Shown: positions 8,007-17,928 of the stretch, piece after piece
Layout of the letters: every line of letters starts with the position of its first letter
How positions within the stretch are numbered: position 1 is the first letter of the stretch
Notes under the pieces: generated by a model
What the model was told of the DNA's origin: nothing
Database searches by the model: none
Seen by the model: the letters and a program-made list of their open reading frames with translations, nothing else
Source: Allobosea sp. Root381
GTDB lineage: Bacteria > Pseudomonadota > Alphaproteobacteria > Rhizobiales > Beijerinckiaceae
Reading direction: 5' to 3'
Length of the DNA stretch: 64,000 nt
Assembly: GCF_001429395.1 (NCBI RefSeq)
Contig: NZ_LMJT01000001.1
Location: 586,740-650,739 of the forward strand
Position numbers and translations under genes: made by a program

Positions 8007-8270
8007 ATGAAAAAGCTCTTGATCATCGCCGCGGTTGCCGCATCGCTCGGCGCCTGCACCGCTCATGAAGAGCGTACGGCGGGTGGAGCTCTGATCGGTG
8101 CGGGCACCGGCGCCGTCATCGGTGGGCTTGCGACGGGCCGCGCCGGCGGCGCGCTGGCCGGCGCGGCCATCGGCGGCGCGGGCGGCGCGATCATCGGTTC
8201 GGCCACCTCGCCGACCCGGACTTGCGTCGGCCGCGATCGCTGGGGCAACCGCGTCCGCTACGATTGCTGA
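8007..8270 (+). CDS. Small glycine-zipper lipoprotein
   Basis: 87 aa. ATG at 8007 follows AAGGAAACGG. A lipoprotein signal is clear: MKKLLIIAAVAASLGAC with lipobox LGAC, so Cys17 would be lipidated. Residues 27-68 are a Gly/Ala repeat region of the glycine-zipper type (AGTGAVIGGLATG), predicted to pack as membrane-associated helices. The C-terminus has two further Cys residues around a DRWGNRVRY segment. It resembles small OsmB/YMGG-like envelope proteins. It may be stress regulated through the promoter at 7885-7909. Confidence 0.8.
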   Translation: MKKLLIIAAVAASLGACTAHEERTAGGALIGAGTGAVIGGLATGRAGGALAGAAIGGAGGAIIGSATSPTRTCVGRDRWGNRVRYDC

Positions 8271-8278
8271 TCGGCTTT

Positions 8279-8308
8279 AGCCCGAGCGGGACGGCCCCCG
8301 CTCGGGCT
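8279..8308 (+). terminator. Hairpin between lipoprotein gene and hutC
   Basis: Arms AGCCCGAGCGGG / CCCGCTCGGGCT with a 6-base loop. It lacks a good T-run, so it may be a weak terminator or a bidirectional barrier between convergent genes. Confidence 0.5.
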
Positions 8309-8316
8309 TCGCGCCT

Positions 8317-9072
8317 TCAGATCGGGCCGTACGGCCCGAAGCGGCCGACGAAGCGATGTCGTGTGCCTGGATAAAGCAGGCGCACGGCGGTAACGGGCGC
8401 CCCCTGGTTCCAGGTGCGGCGCTCGATCAGCAGACAGGGATCGCCCGATCCGATGCCGAGGAGAGCGGCGTCCTCCGGCTCGGCCGACACGGCGCTGATC
8501 GCGTGCTCGGCCTGCGACCACAGGCTGTTCTTCAGCAGCCAGTCACCCGCGGGCGTCTCGCTGAAATCCCCATCCGCTGCGGCCGGAACGGTCGCCAGAT
8601 GGATGACGCGCTCCTCGAGCACATGGGGCGTGTCGTCGCCGCGGTGCAGCGTCACGAGATGGACGACCTTCTCGCCGCGCTTGAGGCCGAAACGCAGCGC
8701 CAGCTCAGCCGACGGGCGCCCGTCGCGGCGCGACAGAACCTCATGGGCATAGAGCTGCCCGAGCTGCGCGACCTCCTCCGGTATCGAAAGGATGTCGAGC
8801 ATCGCGTGGCTCGCCGGCGGCGTCGCCACCACCGTGCCGGAGCGACGGCGGCGCGTGATCAGCCCTTCGCGCGCGAGCTGGACCAGCGCGCGATGCACGG
8901 TCATGCGGGAGGCGCCGAGCTGCTCCATCAGCGCATGCTCCGGCGGCACCGACGTGCCGGGCGGCCAGGTGCCGCCGAGCACGAGATCGCGGATCGCGCG
9001 CCGGATCTGATCGTAGACCGGCCCGGCGCCATCGAGCTTCACCGCATCGAGCTGCGTCTGGCTCATGGTCAC
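8317..9072 (-). CDS. hutC: HutC, GntR-family repressor of histidine utilisation
   Basis: 251 aa. An N-terminal winged helix-turn-helix of the GntR type (about residues 15-80, PVYDQIRRAIRDLV then MEQLGASRMTVHRAL) is followed by a UTRA effector domain, which in HutC binds urocanate. It is the promoter-distal gene of hutF-hutC. The GTG at 9072 overlaps the hutF stop by four bases (GTGA); the ATG at 9066 is the other possible start. It should repress both divergent hut units through the palindromes at 10454-10495 and be released by urocanate. Confidence 0.93.
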   Translation of the reverse strand: MTMSQTQLDAVKLDGAGPVYDQIRRAIRDLVLGGTWPPGTSVPPEHALMEQLGASRMTVHRALVQLAREGLITRRRRSGTVVATPPASHAMLDILSIPEEVAQLGQLYAHEVLSRRDGRPSAELALRFGLKRGEKVVHLVTLHRGDDTPHVLEERVIHLATVPAAADGDFSETPAGDWLLKNSLWSQAEHAISAVSAEPEDAALLGIGSGDPCLLIERRTWNQGAPVTAVRLLYPGTRHRFVGRFGPYGPI

Positions 9073-10436
9073 AGCGCCGCGAGAAGCTTGCGCATCACGG
9101 TCGCGAAGCGTGCCCTTACCGCCTCCCGCGCCGGATGCCGCCCGGCGGCGACCACCTGCCGCCCGCCGACGAAGACGTCCCGCACCGGCAGAGCATTCGT
9201 CGCGAAGATCGCGCTGTCGAGCGCCGCCTCCCCCGTCTTGCCGATGATGGCGGGGTGATCGGCGTCGAGCGTGACGAGATCGGCCCGCATGCCCGGCGCG
9301 AGCGCGCCGAGCGCGCGGCCGCAGGCCTGCGCGCCACCGGCCGCAGCAGTGCGCCAGAGCGCGACGCCTGTGGACGCGTCGGCCTCGGCCAGACGCGCGC
9401 GGCGGCGGTCGCGAAGACGCTGCGAATATTCGAGCAGGCGAAGTTCCGCGCCGGCGTCGATCTGGATGTTGGAGTCGCTGCCGACGCCGAAGCGCCCACC
9501 AGCGCCAGCGTAGCGCACGCCGTCATAGATGCCGTCGCCGAGACTCGCCTCCGTGATCGGGCACAGGCCAGCCACCGCGCCGCTCGCCGTGATCGCGTCG
9601 CGTTCGCGGCCGTCGAGATGGGTGGCATGGATCAGCGTCCAGCGCGGTCCGAGTTCGACGGTCTCGGAGAGGAACGTCACCGGCCTGCGCCCCGTGATCG
9701 TGACGCAGTCCTCGACCTCGCGCATCTGCTCGGCGACATGGATGTGCAGCGGGCCGTCCGGGCGCAGCGAAACGAGCCAGCCAAGATCCTCCCGCGCGAC
9801 GGCGCGCAGCGAATGCGGTGCGAGCCCGACCCTGGCGTCGGGCAGAGCCGCGACGGCCTTCTCGCTTGCCTCGACTAGGCGGGCATAGCCGTCGCGGTCG
9901 TTGACGAAGCGGCGCTGACCATGGACCGGCGGCGCGCTGCCGAAATTGCCGATGCGATAGAGCACCGGCAGCAGCGTCAGGCCGAGGCCGGTCTCATTGG
10001 CTGCTGCGGCGATCGCCTCTCCCATCGCCGCGATGCCGGCATAAGCACGCCCGTCGCGATCATGATGCAGGTAGTGGAACTCGGCCACCGCCGTGAAGCC
10101 GCCCTCCAGCATCTCGACATAGGCCTGCGCGGCGAGCGCCTGCACATCGTCCGGGTCGAGCCGATCAAGGAAGCGGTACATCACCTCGCGCCAGGTCCAG
10201 AACGAATCTTCGCCCGCACCCCGCCGCTCGGAGAGGCCGGCCATGCCGCGCTGGAACGCGTGGCTGTGCAGGTTCGGCATGCCGGGGAGGCTGAGCCCGG
10301 GAAGGCGCGTATCGCCCTCCCCCGCAGGCACGCCTGCTTCCACAGCGGTGATCGTGCCCTCGTCAATGCTCAGCCGCAGGTTTTCAGCGAAGCCACCCGG
10401 CAGCAGGGCCTGCTCAAGATGCAAGGTCACGGTCAC
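9069..10436 (-). CDS. hutF: Formimidoylglutamate deiminase HutF
   Basis: 455 aa of the amidohydrolase superfamily. It hydrolyses N-formimino-L-glutamate to N-formyl-L-glutamate and ammonia, the first step of the HutF-HutG route. Metal ligands are seen in MPNLHSHAFQRG (about residue 55), in LHIHVAEQ (about 230) and in LIHATHL (about 270). The late Asp lies in RFGVGSDSNIQID. It is followed immediately by hutC and diverges from hutI across the double operator. Confidence 0.93.
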   Translation of the reverse strand: MTVTLHLEQALLPGGFAENLRLSIDEGTITAVEAGVPAGEGDTRLPGLSLPGMPNLHSHAFQRGMAGLSERRGAGEDSFWTWREVMYRFLDRLDPDDVQALAAQAYVEMLEGGFTAVAEFHYLHHDRDGRAYAGIAAMGEAIAAAANETGLGLTLLPVLYRIGNFGSAPPVHGQRRFVNDRDGYARLVEASEKAVAALPDARVGLAPHSLRAVAREDLGWLVSLRPDGPLHIHVAEQMREVEDCVTITGRRPVTFLSETVELGPRWTLIHATHLDGRERDAITASGAVAGLCPITEASLGDGIYDGVRYAGAGGRFGVGSDSNIQIDAGAELRLLEYSQRLRDRRRARLAEADASTGVALWRTAAAGGAQACGRALGALAPGMRADLVTLDADHPAIIGKTGEAALDSAIFATNALPVRDVFVGGRQVVAAGRHPAREAVRARFATVMRKLLAAL

Positions 10437-10453
10437 GGCTTCACTCCATCGCT

Positions 10454-10469
10454 AATTGCATATGCAATT
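10454..10469. promoter_or_regulatory. HutC operator, copy 1
   Basis: Perfect 16-bp palindrome AATTGCATATGCAATT in the hutF-hutI divergent gap. It is identical to copy 2, with centres 26 bp apart. Assignment to HutC is inferred from position and identity. Confidence 0.8.
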
Positions 10470-10479
10470 CAGACTTGCC

Positions 10480-10495
10480 AATTGCATATGCAATT
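10480..10495. promoter_or_regulatory. HutC operator, copy 2
   Basis: Second exact copy of AATTGCATATGCAATT. The 26-bp centre spacing would put two repressor dimers near, but not exactly on, the same helix face. It lies 43 bp before hutI. Confidence 0.8.
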
Positions 10496-10538
10496 AGATA
10501 GCATAATCGCAAGCGAAGGATAGCCGGGAGGAAGAAAG

Positions 10539-11771
10539 GTGGCGATGATGCCGAGCGAGCCCCTGGCCTGCGACAGGCTCTGGACGAATGCGCGGCTGGC
10601 GACGATGTCGCCCCGCATCGATGCACCCTATGGCGCGGTGGAGGACGGCGTCGTGGCCGCCCGCGACGGGCGGATCGTCTATGCCGGCCCGCGTAGCGAG
10701 GCGCCGGTTTTTGATGCCGCCATTTCCACCGATTGCGGCGGCCGCTGGATCACGCCCGGGCTGATCGATTGCCATACCCATCTCGTCTATGGCGGCGACC
10801 GCGCGCATGAATTCGAGCTTCGCCTGCAGGGCGCGAGCTACGAGGACATCGCCCGCGCCGGCGGCGGCATCCTCTCCACGGTGAAGGCGACGCGGGCGGC
10901 GAGCGAGGACGAGCTCTTCGCCGGCGCCGACCGGCGGCTCTCCGCACTGATCGCGGAGGGCGTCACCACCGTCGAGATCAAGTCCGGCTACGGGCTCGAG
11001 CAGCAGACCGAACTGAAGCAGCTTTCGGTGGCGCGCCGGATCGGCCGCGAGCGCCCGGTCAGGGTCCGCACAACTTTCCTCGGCGCGCATGCCGTGCCGC
11101 CAGAATTCAAGGGCCGCTCGGGTGCTTATGCCGAACTCGTCGCCGGACCGATGCTCGACGCCGTAGCCGAACAGGGGCTGGCGGACGCCGTCGACGTGTT
11201 CTGCGAGGGCATCGCCTTTTCCGCCAAAGAGACGAAGCAGGTCTTCGCGGCCGCCAAGGCCAAGGGCCTCGCCATCAAGATTCACGCCGAGCAGCTCTCC
11301 AATCTCGGCGGCTCGGCGCTCGCAGCCGGAATGGGGGCGCTGTCGGCCGATCATCTCGAATATCTCGACGAGCCCGGCGTGATCGCGATGGCGAAGGCCG
11401 GCACCGTCGCGGTCGTGCTGCCGGGCGCCTTCTATTTCCTGCGCGAAACGCAGAAGCCGCCGATCAAGCTGATGCGCCGGCACGGCGTCGCGATCGCGCT
11501 CGCGACCGACGCCAATCCCGGCTCCTCGCCGCTGACCTCGCCTCTCCTCGTGATGAACATGGCCTGCACCCTGTTCCGGCTGACCCCTGAGGAGGCGCTG
11601 GCGGGGCTGACCCGCCATGCCGCGACCGCACTCGGCCTGCAGAACGAGATCGGGACGCTGGAGGCCGGCAAGGCCTGCGACCTCGCGATCTGGGACATCG
11701 AGCGCCCGGCGGAACTCAGCTACCGCATCGGCTTCAACCCGCTACACGCCCGCATCTGGAACGGACAATGA
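10539..11771 (+). CDS. hutI: Imidazolonepropionase HutI
   Basis: 410 aa. It hydrolyses 4-imidazolone-5-propionate to N-formimino-L-glutamate. GTG at 10539 has GGGAGGA six bases upstream; the ATG at 10545 is also possible. Amidohydrolase ligands appear in [16 protein letters not shown] (about residue 75), in IKIHAEQLS (about 250) and in [11 protein letters not shown] (about 325). The stop overlaps the hutH start by four bases (ATGA), so translation is coupled. Confidence 0.95.
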   Translation: MAMMPSEPLACDRLWTNARLATMSPRIDAPYGAVEDGVVAARDGRIVYAGPRSEAPVFDAAISTDCGGRWITPGLIDCHTHLVYGGDRAHEFELRLQGASYEDIARAGGGILSTVKATRAASEDELFAGADRRLSALIAEGVTTVEIKSGYGLEQQTELKQLSVARRIGRERPVRVRTTFLGAHAVPPEFKGRSGAYAELVAGPMLDAVAEQGLADAVDVFCEGIAFSAKETKQVFAAAKAKGLAIKIHAEQLSNLGGSALAAGMGALSADHLEYLDEPGVIAMAKAGTVAVVLPGAFYFLRETQKPPIKLMRRHGVAIALATDANPGSSPLTSPLLVMNMACTLFRLTPEEALAGLTRHAATALGLQNEIGTLEAGKACDLAIWDIERPAELSYRIGFNPLHARIWNGQ

Positions 11772-13303
11772 GCAGACCTCTCGCGATCGAACCCGGCCAG
11801 GCGGCCCTGACGCAATGGCGTGACGTGCTCGACGGCGCCGTCATCGCCCTGTCGGCATCGAGCGGCGACGCCATCGCCGCGGCACAGGCCATCGTCGACG
11901 AGATCGTCGCCGCCGGAACGGTGACCTACGGCGTCAACACCGGCTTCGGGAAGCTCGCCAGCGTGCGTATCGCCGATGCCGATCTCGCCACGCTCCAGCG
12001 CAATCTGATCCTGTCGCATGCGGTCGGCACCGGCCCTGCCCTGCCCGATTCCGTCGTGCGGTTGATCCTGGCCATGAAAGCGGCGAGCCTGGCGCGCGGC
12101 GCGTCCGGCGTGCGGCCCGTGGTGGTCGAGGCGCTGGTCGGCGCATTGGCGGCGGGCGCGCTGCCGGTCGTGCCGGCGAAGGGCTCGGTCGGCGCCTCCG
12201 GCGATCTCGCACCGCTCGCCCATCTCACCGCCGCGTTGATGGGCGTGGGCGAGATCAGGCTCGACGGCGCCGTGATCCCGGCGGACAAGGGCCTTGCACG
12301 GATCGGTCAGGCTCCGCTTGCGCTCGGCGCCAAGGAAGGGCTCGCGCTGATCAACGGCACCCAGGTCTCGACCGCGATCGCGCTGGCCGGCCTCAGCGAC
12401 ATGGCGCGCGTGTTCGATGCGGCGCTGGTCGCTGGCGCGCTCTCGGTCGATGCGCTCAAGGGCTCGGATACGCCTTTCGACCCGCGCATCCAGCAGCTGC
12501 GCGGCCAGCCCGGCCAGATCCGCGTCGCGAAGATCCTGCTCGACCTGATCGCCGACAGCGAGATTCGCGACAGCCATCGCATCGGCGACAGCAAGGTGCA
12601 GGACCCCTATTCGCTGCGCTGCCAGCCGCAGGTGATGGGCGCGGTGCGTGACCTCCTCGCCAATGCCGCGGCAACGCTTTCGATCGAGGCGAATGCCGTC
12701 ACCGACAATCCGCTGGTGCTCGGCCCCGGCGAGATCGTCTCCGGCGGCAACTTCCACGCCGAGCCGGTCGCCTTCGCCGCCGACATGCTGGCGATGGGGC
12801 TGTGCGAGATCGGCAACCTGGCCGAGCGGCGGATCGCGCTGCTGGTCGACCCCGTCATGAGCGGACTGCCGCCCTTCCTCGCGCGCGATGCCGGGCTGAA
12901 CTCCGGCTTCATGATCGCGCAGGTCACGGCGGCGGCGCTGGCCTCCGAGAACAAGCAGAAGGCCTACCCGGCGTCCGTCGATACCATCCCCACCTCCGCC
13001 AACCAGGAAGACCATGTCTCGATGGCGACGCATGGCGCCTTCCGCCTGCTCGACATGGCGAAGAACGCGGCCAGCATCGTCGGGGTCGAGCTGATGGCGG
13101 CGGCGGAGGCAATCGAGCACCACCGCCCGATGAAGACGAGTCCGCGGCTGGAGCCGGTGCTGGCGCTGCTGCGCGAGCGCATCGCGCCGCTGACCGAGGA
13201 CCGCTATCTGGCGCCGGACCTGGCGGCGGCAACCGAGCTCGTGCTCTCGGGCGCCATCGGCCGGGCGGCGGGGCTGGACAGCTTCGCGGAGTTCGGAGCG
13301 TGA
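11768..13303 (+). CDS. hutH: Histidine ammonia-lyase HutH
   Basis: 511 aa, standard family length. It deaminates histidine to urocanate with a self-formed MIO prosthetic group. The MIO precursor Ala-Ser-Gly is seen in [12 protein letters not shown] (about residues 142-144). Other family motifs include [11 protein letters not shown] and the substrate-site QEDHVSM. Second gene of hutI-hutH-hutU. The following 128-bp gap to hutU holds a dispersed palindrome. Confidence 0.97.
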   Translation: MSRPLAIEPGQAALTQWRDVLDGAVIALSASSGDAIAAAQAIVDEIVAAGTVTYGVNTGFGKLASVRIADADLATLQRNLILSHAVGTGPALPDSVVRLILAMKAASLARGASGVRPVVVEALVGALAAGALPVVPAKGSVGASGDLAPLAHLTAALMGVGEIRLDGAVIPADKGLARIGQAPLALGAKEGLALINGTQVSTAIALAGLSDMARVFDAALVAGALSVDALKGSDTPFDPRIQQLRGQPGQIRVAKILLDLIADSEIRDSHRIGDSKVQDPYSLRCQPQVMGAVRDLLANAAATLSIEANAVTDNPLVLGPGEIVSGGNFHAEPVAFAADMLAMGLCEIGNLAERRIALLVDPVMSGLPPFLARDAGLNSGFMIAQVTAAALASENKQKAYPASVDTIPTSANQEDHVSMATHGAFRLLDMAKNAASIVGVELMAAAEAIEHHRPMKTSPRLEPVLALLRERIAPLTEDRYLAPDLAAATELVLSGAIGRAAGLDSFAEFGA

Positions 13304-13314
13304 GGCGTTGACGG

Positions 13315-13420
13315 CGTCATTCTCGGGCGAAGCGAAGCGCAGACCCGAGAATCCCGGAAACGTCGAGCTTCTAGAAAATCCAATCGCCACGAGATGCTCG
13401 GGGCAAGCCCGAGCATGACG
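13315..13420. repeat. Dispersed palindromic repeat (GTCATTCTCGGG type), complete copy
   Basis: Two hairpins: GTCATTCTCGGG...CCCGAGAAT, then ATGCTCGGG-GCAAG-CCCGAGCAT followed by GAC. Outer ends are GTCAT and ATGAC. It lies between hutH and hutU inside one operon. Relatives are at 15108-15180 and 63531-63616. Confidence 0.8.
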
Positions 13421-13431
13421 GAGCAACAAAC

Positions 13432-15099
13432 ATGACCCGCATCGACAACAACCGTGTCATCCGCAGCCCGAGGGGCACGGAGCTCTCGGCCAAGAGCTGG
13501 CTGACCGAAGCGCCCTTGCGCATGCTGATGAACAATCTCGACCCCGACGTCGCCGAGAAGCCTGGCGAACTCGTGGTCTACGGCGGCATCGGCCGCGCCG
13601 CCCGCTCCTGGGAGGATTTCGACCGCATCGTCGCCTCGCTGCGTTCGCTGGAAGCAGACGAGACGCTGCTGGTGCAGTCCGGCAAGCCGGTCGGCATCTT
13701 CCGCACGCATCCCGATGCGCCGCGCGTGCTGATCGCGAATTCCAACCTCGTGCCGGCCTATGCCAACTGGGAGCATTTCCACGAGCTCGATAAGGCTGGG
13801 CTGATGATGTACGGCCAGATGACGGCCGGTTCCTGGATCTATATCGGCACCCAAGGCATCGTTCAGGGCACCTACGAGACCTTCGTCGAGGTCGGCCGAC
13901 AGCATTATGGCGGCTCGCTCAAGGGCAAGTGGATCCTGACCGGCGGTCTCGGCGGCATGGGCGGCGCCCAGCCGCTCGCCGCGACCATGGCCGGTGCCTC
14001 GATGATCGCGGTCGAGTGCAAGCCCTCCTCGATCGAGTTCCGCCTGCGCACGCGTTATCTCGACGAGAAGGCCGACAGCATCGACGAGGCGCTGGAGATC
14101 GTCGAAGCCGCCCATGCCAAGGGCAAGGCCGTCTCGGTGGGCGTGCTCGGCAATGCGGCCGACATCTTCCCCGATATGGTGGAACGCGGCATCCGACCCG
14201 ACGTCGTCACCGACCAGACCTCGGCTCACGATCCGCTCAACGGCTATCTGCCAGCCGGCTGGACGCTGGAAGAGTGGGAGGAACGCAAGGAGCGCGATCC
14301 GGCCGGCACCATCGAAGCCGCCAAGCGCTCCATGGCCGTGCACGTCAAGGCGATGCTCGACTTCCAGGCGATGGGCGTGCCGACGCTCGATTACGGCAAC
14401 AACATCCGCCAGATGGCGAAGGATATGGGCGTCGCGAACGCCTTCGACTTCCCGGGCTTCGTGCCGGCCTATATCCGCCCGCTTTTCTGCCGCGGCGTCG
14501 GCCCGTTCCGCTGGGCCGCGCTCTCCGGCGATCCGGACGACATCTACAAGACCGACCAGCGCGTGAAGGAACTGCTGCCCGACGACAAGCACCTGCACAA
14601 CTGGCTCGACATGGCGCGCGAGCGCATCCAGTTCCAGGGTCTGCCCGCCCGCATCTGCTGGGTCGGCCTCGGCGACCGGCACCGGCTCGGCCTCGCCTTC
14701 AACGAGATGGTGGCGAAGGGCGAGCTCAAGGCGCCGGTCGTGATCGGGCGCGACCATCTCGATTCCGGCTCCGTCGCCTCGCCCAACCGCGAGACGGAGG
14801 CGATGAAGGACGGTTCGGATGCGGTCTCCGACTGGCCGCTGCTCAACGCCCTGCTCAACACGGCCGGTGGCGCGACCTGGGTCTCGCTGCACCATGGCGG
14901 GGGCGTCGGCATGGGCTATTCGCAGCATTCGGGCGTCGTGATCGTGGCGGACGGCACGCCCGAGGCGGCCAAGCGCCTGGAGCGCGTGCTCTGGAACGAC
15001 CCGGCCACAGGCGTGATGCGCCATGCCGATGCCGGCTACGAGATCGCGCGGGATTGCGCGGTCGAGAAGGGGCTGAAGCTGCCGGGTATTCTGGGCTGA
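13432..15099 (+). CDS. hutU: Urocanate hydratase HutU
   Basis: 555 aa, standard length. It converts urocanate to imidazolonepropionate using NAD+ as an electrophilic cofactor. Typical segments include [10 protein letters not shown] near the start, the nucleotide-binding [13 protein letters not shown] (about residue 170), and [13 protein letters not shown] (about residue 405) with the conserved Cys. The last hut gene in this window: no hutG (N-formylglutamate deformylase) follows, so the final step must be encoded elsewhere. Confidence 0.97.
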   Translation: MTRIDNNRVIRSPRGTELSAKSWLTEAPLRMLMNNLDPDVAEKPGELVVYGGIGRAARSWEDFDRIVASLRSLEADETLLVQSGKPVGIFRTHPDAPRVLIANSNLVPAYANWEHFHELDKAGLMMYGQMTAGSWIYIGTQGIVQGTYETFVEVGRQHYGGSLKGKWILTGGLGGMGGAQPLAATMAGASMIAVECKPSSIEFRLRTRYLDEKADSIDEALEIVEAAHAKGKAVSVGVLGNAADIFPDMVERGIRPDVVTDQTSAHDPLNGYLPAGWTLEEWEERKERDPAGTIEAAKRSMAVHVKAMLDFQAMGVPTLDYGNNIRQMAKDMGVANAFDFPGFVPAYIRPLFCRGVGPFRWAALSGDPDDIYKTDQRVKELLPDDKHLHNWLDMARERIQFQGLPARICWVGLGDRHRLGLAFNEMVAKGELKAPVVIGRDHLDSGSVASPNRETEAMKDGSDAVSDWPLLNALLNTAGGATWVSLHHGGGVGMGYSQHSGVVIVADGTPEAAKRLERVLWNDPATGVMRHADAGYEIARDCAVEKGLKLPGILG

Positions 15100-15107
15100 G
15101 CGGAGGC

Positions 15108-15180
15108 CGTCATTCTCGGATGTAGCGAAGCGAAGACCCGAGAATCTCCTGCAGGAGATGCTCGGGTCGAGCCCACCGCT
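15108..15180. repeat. Dispersed palindrome overlapping the 3' end of cfa
   Basis: CGTCATTCTCGGATGTAGCG...CCCGAGAAT, followed by ATGCTCGGG and a truncated second arm. Compared with the copy at 13315-13420 it has lost the closing CGAGCATGAC. The minus-strand frame of cfa runs through it. Confidence 0.75.
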
Positions 15181-16360
15181 CCATATACCCACGCGTGATC
15201 GGCAGCACGTCCAGCCGCTTCGCGAGCTGGAACTGGAAAACGACGAGATCGTCGTGGCGGAAGCTCGCTTCGGAAGCGGCGAGATAGAACTCCCACATCC
15301 GGGCGAAGCGCTCGTCATACATCGCGACGACCTCGGCCCGGCGGGCGAGGAAGCGCTCGCGCCAGGCCTTCAGCGTCTCGGCATAATGCAGGCGCAGCAC
15401 CTCGACATCGGTAATGACCAGCCCCTCCTTCTCGATCGCCGCGGCCATCTCTGACAGAGCGGGGATATAGCCACCCGGAAAGATGTATTTCGCGATGAAG
15501 GGGTTGGTGGCACCGGGCGGCGTGCAGCGGCCGATGCTATGGATCAGCGCGACCCCATCGTCGGTCAGGAGGCCCGCGAGTTTGCGGAAATAGTCGCGGT
15601 AATAGCCGACGCCGACATGCTCGAACATGCCGACCGAGACGACGCGGTCGAAGCGGCCGGTCATGGCCCGGTAGTCCTGAAGGCGGAACTCTGCTCGCAG
15701 GCCGGTTTCCGCGGCGCGCAGCTGCGCCACCGCAAGCTGCTCCTCCGACAGGGTGATGCCGGTCACGCCGGCCCCCGTCTCGCCGGCGATGGTAAGGGCG
15801 AGCCCGCCCCAGCCACAGCCGATGTCGAGAACCCGGTGTCCGGGCTCGAGCGCAAGCTTGGCGATGATGTGCCGCTTCTTGGCAAGTTGCGCCTCGGCCA
15901 GCGACATGTCCGGCCGGGCGAAATAAGCGCAGGAATACTGCATGTCCTCATCGAGGAAGAGCCGGAAGAAGTCCCCGCGCAGGTCGTAGTGATGCGCGAC
16001 ATTGCGCCTGGCGAGTGTCGGCGTGTTGTGCTGATGGAAGCGGCGTAGCGCGGTGCGCAGGCCCTCCAGCTTCCTGCCAAAACCTTCCGGACGTGCCCTG
16101 TGCATGCCGGCGATCAGGAGATCGAGCAGGTCGTAGAGCGTGCCCTGCTCGATGACGACCCGCCCGTCCATCACGGCTTCGCCGAGGGCGAGCTCCGGGT
16201 TCAGCGCGAGCCTGAGTTCGGTCGATCTGTCGGCGATCCGCATCCGGACGGCAGGCGTGGAACCCTGCCCCACGGATTCCAGCGAACCATCGGGAAACAC
16301 CACGTCGATCCGGGGCTCCTTGACGAGCCGCGACAGCATTCTGGCGACAAAGGCATGCAT
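15110..16360 (-). CDS. cfa: Cyclopropane-fatty-acyl-phospholipid synthase family methyltransferase
   Basis: 416 aa from the ATG at 16360 (a GTG at 16369 adds three residues). A short N-terminal domain is followed by a SAM-dependent methyltransferase core: RNVAHHYDLRGDFF, YSCAYFARP, the SAM loop VLDIGCGWGG (about residue 178), and the family signature HSIGR. It methylenates cis-unsaturated acyl chains in membrane phospholipids, a stationary-phase and acid-stress modification. The last ~20 residues (from PEHLLQEIL) are encoded by a dispersed palindromic repeat, so the native C-terminus has been replaced or extended. Confidence 0.93.
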   Translation of the reverse strand: MHAFVARMLSRLVKEPRIDVVFPDGSLESVGQGSTPAVRMRIADRSTELRLALNPELALGEAVMDGRVVIEQGTLYDLLDLLIAGMHRARPEGFGRKLEGLRTALRRFHQHNTPTLARRNVAHHYDLRGDFFRLFLDEDMQYSCAYFARPDMSLAEAQLAKKRHIIAKLALEPGHRVLDIGCGWGGLALTIAGETGAGVTGITLSEEQLAVAQLRAAETGLRAEFRLQDYRAMTGRFDRVVSVGMFEHVGVGYYRDYFRKLAGLLTDDGVALIHSIGRCTPPGATNPFIAKYIFPGGYIPALSEMAAAIEKEGLVITDVEVLRLHYAETLKAWRERFLARRAEVVAMYDERFARMWEFYLAASEASFRHDDLVVFQFQLAKRLDVLPITRGYMERWARPEHLLQEILGSSLRYIRE

Positions 16361-16515
16361 TGGCTCCACCTCGTGGCAGCACCCCTTCGTCGCAGAAGAT
16401 GGTCCTCCGCCGGCCTCGTCGCAACTCCCCCGTGTGGGAGGAAGCGCAACGCCCGGATCATGACGGGCGCCATGCGCCGGCGGACGGCATCAGATCAGCC
16501 CAATGGCAAAACAAT

Positions 16516-17922
16516 CTATCGGATCATGCCCATGGTCCGCGGCAGCCAGAGTGTCAGCTCCGGGATGAAGGTGATCGCGATCAGTGCCGCGAAGAGCGGG
16601 ACGAGCCAGGGCAGGATCGCCATGGTGGTCCGCTCCACGGAGAGCTTGGCGACGCGCGAGAGCACGAAGAGCACCATGCCGAGCGGCGGGTGCAGCAGCC
16701 CGATCATCAGGTTCAGCGTCATGATCAGGCCGAAATGGATCGGGTCGACGCCGAGCTTGAGCGCGATCGGCAGCAGGATCGGCACCACGATGGTGATGGC
16801 CGCGATGGTGTCGAGGAAGCAGCCGATGAACAGCAGCAGCAGGTTCACGAGGATCAGGAAGACCCATTTGTTCTGGGTGAAGCCGAGGATCAGGTCGGAG
16901 AGCAGCTGAGCCGTCTGCGAGATGGTCAAAAGCCAGGCGAAGATCGATGCGGCGGTGACGATGAACAGCACCGAGGCGGTGGTCTCGATGGTGTCGAAGG
17001 TCGCCTTGGTCAGGCTGCGCATGGTCATGGAGCGATAGCGCACGAGGCCGAGGAAAAGCGACCAGATCACCGCCGCGGCCGCGGCTTCGGTCGGCGTGAA
17101 CCAGCCCATGGTCATCCCGCCGATCAGGATGACCGGCGTCATCAGCGCCATCACGGCCGAGAAGTCGAAATAATAGTCGAGCGCGAGCAGCACGGCGAGG
17201 GCGAGGCCGATCGCGACATTGTCGGAAAGTCCGGACCAGATCAGCAGATAGGCCAGAACCGGAAAGCCGAGCACCACGGCGACCTCGATGCCGGCCGAGC
17301 CGAGCTCGCGCAGCGAGAACGGGGTATCGGAGCCCCATTTGTAGATACGAGCGAAGATGGCGACGGTCGCCATCATGAACAGTGTCATCACCACGCCGGG
17401 AATGACGCCGCCGAGGAAGAGCGCGCCGATCGAGGTGTTCGCCATCATGCCGTAGATGACGAAGGGCAGCGACGGCGGGATGATCGGCCCGAGCGTGGCG
17501 GAGGCGGCCGTGACGCCGACCGCGACCTCGGCCGAATAGCCATGGTCCTTCATCGCCTTGATCTCGATCGTGCCGATGCCGGCCGCATCGGCGATGGCGG
17601 TGCCGGACATGCCGGAGAAGATCACGGAGCCGATGATGTTGACCTGGGCCAGGCCGCCGCGCATCCAGCCGACGAGCGCGACCGCGAAGGAGTAGATCCT
17701 GCCGGTGACGCCGGCGATGTTCATCAGGTTGCCGGCGAGGATGAAGAACGGCACGGCGAGCAGCGGGAAGCTCTCGACGCCGGCGATCATGCGCTGCGCC
17801 AGGATGACGTCGGGCACGGTGCCCGAGACAATGATGAAGGCGAGCGAGGCCAGAGCCATCGAGATCGCCACCGGCACGCCGAGGATCATCAGGCCGAGGA
17901 AGGAACCGAGCAGAATCAGCAT
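16516..17922 (-). CDS. TRAP transporter large permease (DctM-type)
   Basis: 468 aa with about 12-13 hydrophobic segments. Starts MLILLGSFLGLMILG. DctM features include GSVIFSGMSGTAIADAAG (about residue 155) and PIIPPSLPFVIYG, plus a C-terminal HPPLGMVLF. It forms the Na+-dependent translocation channel with the small permease encoded six bases upstream. At 468 aa it is somewhat longer than the typical ~425, owing to an extra loop near residues 265-300. Ligand unknown. Confidence 0.93.
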   Translation of the reverse strand: MLILLGSFLGLMILGVPVAISMALASLAFIIVSGTVPDVILAQRMIAGVESFPLLAVPFFILAGNLMNIAGVTGRIYSFAVALVGWMRGGLAQVNIIGSVIFSGMSGTAIADAAGIGTIEIKAMKDHGYSAEVAVGVTAASATLGPIIPPSLPFVIYGMMANTSIGALFLGGVIPGVVMTLFMMATVAIFARIYKWGSDTPFSLRELGSAGIEVAVVLGFPVLAYLLIWSGLSDNVAIGLALAVLLALDYYFDFSAVMALMTPVILIGGMTMGWFTPTEAAAAAVIWSLFLGLVRYRSMTMRSLTKATFDTIETTASVLFIVTAASIFAWLLTISQTAQLLSDLILGFTQNKWVFLILVNLLLLFIGCFLDTIAAITIVVPILLPIALKLGVDPIHFGLIMTLNLMIGLLHPPLGMVLFVLSRVAKLSVERTTMAILPWLVPLFAALIAITFIPELTLWLPRTMGMIR

Positions 17923-17928
17923 GTCGCG

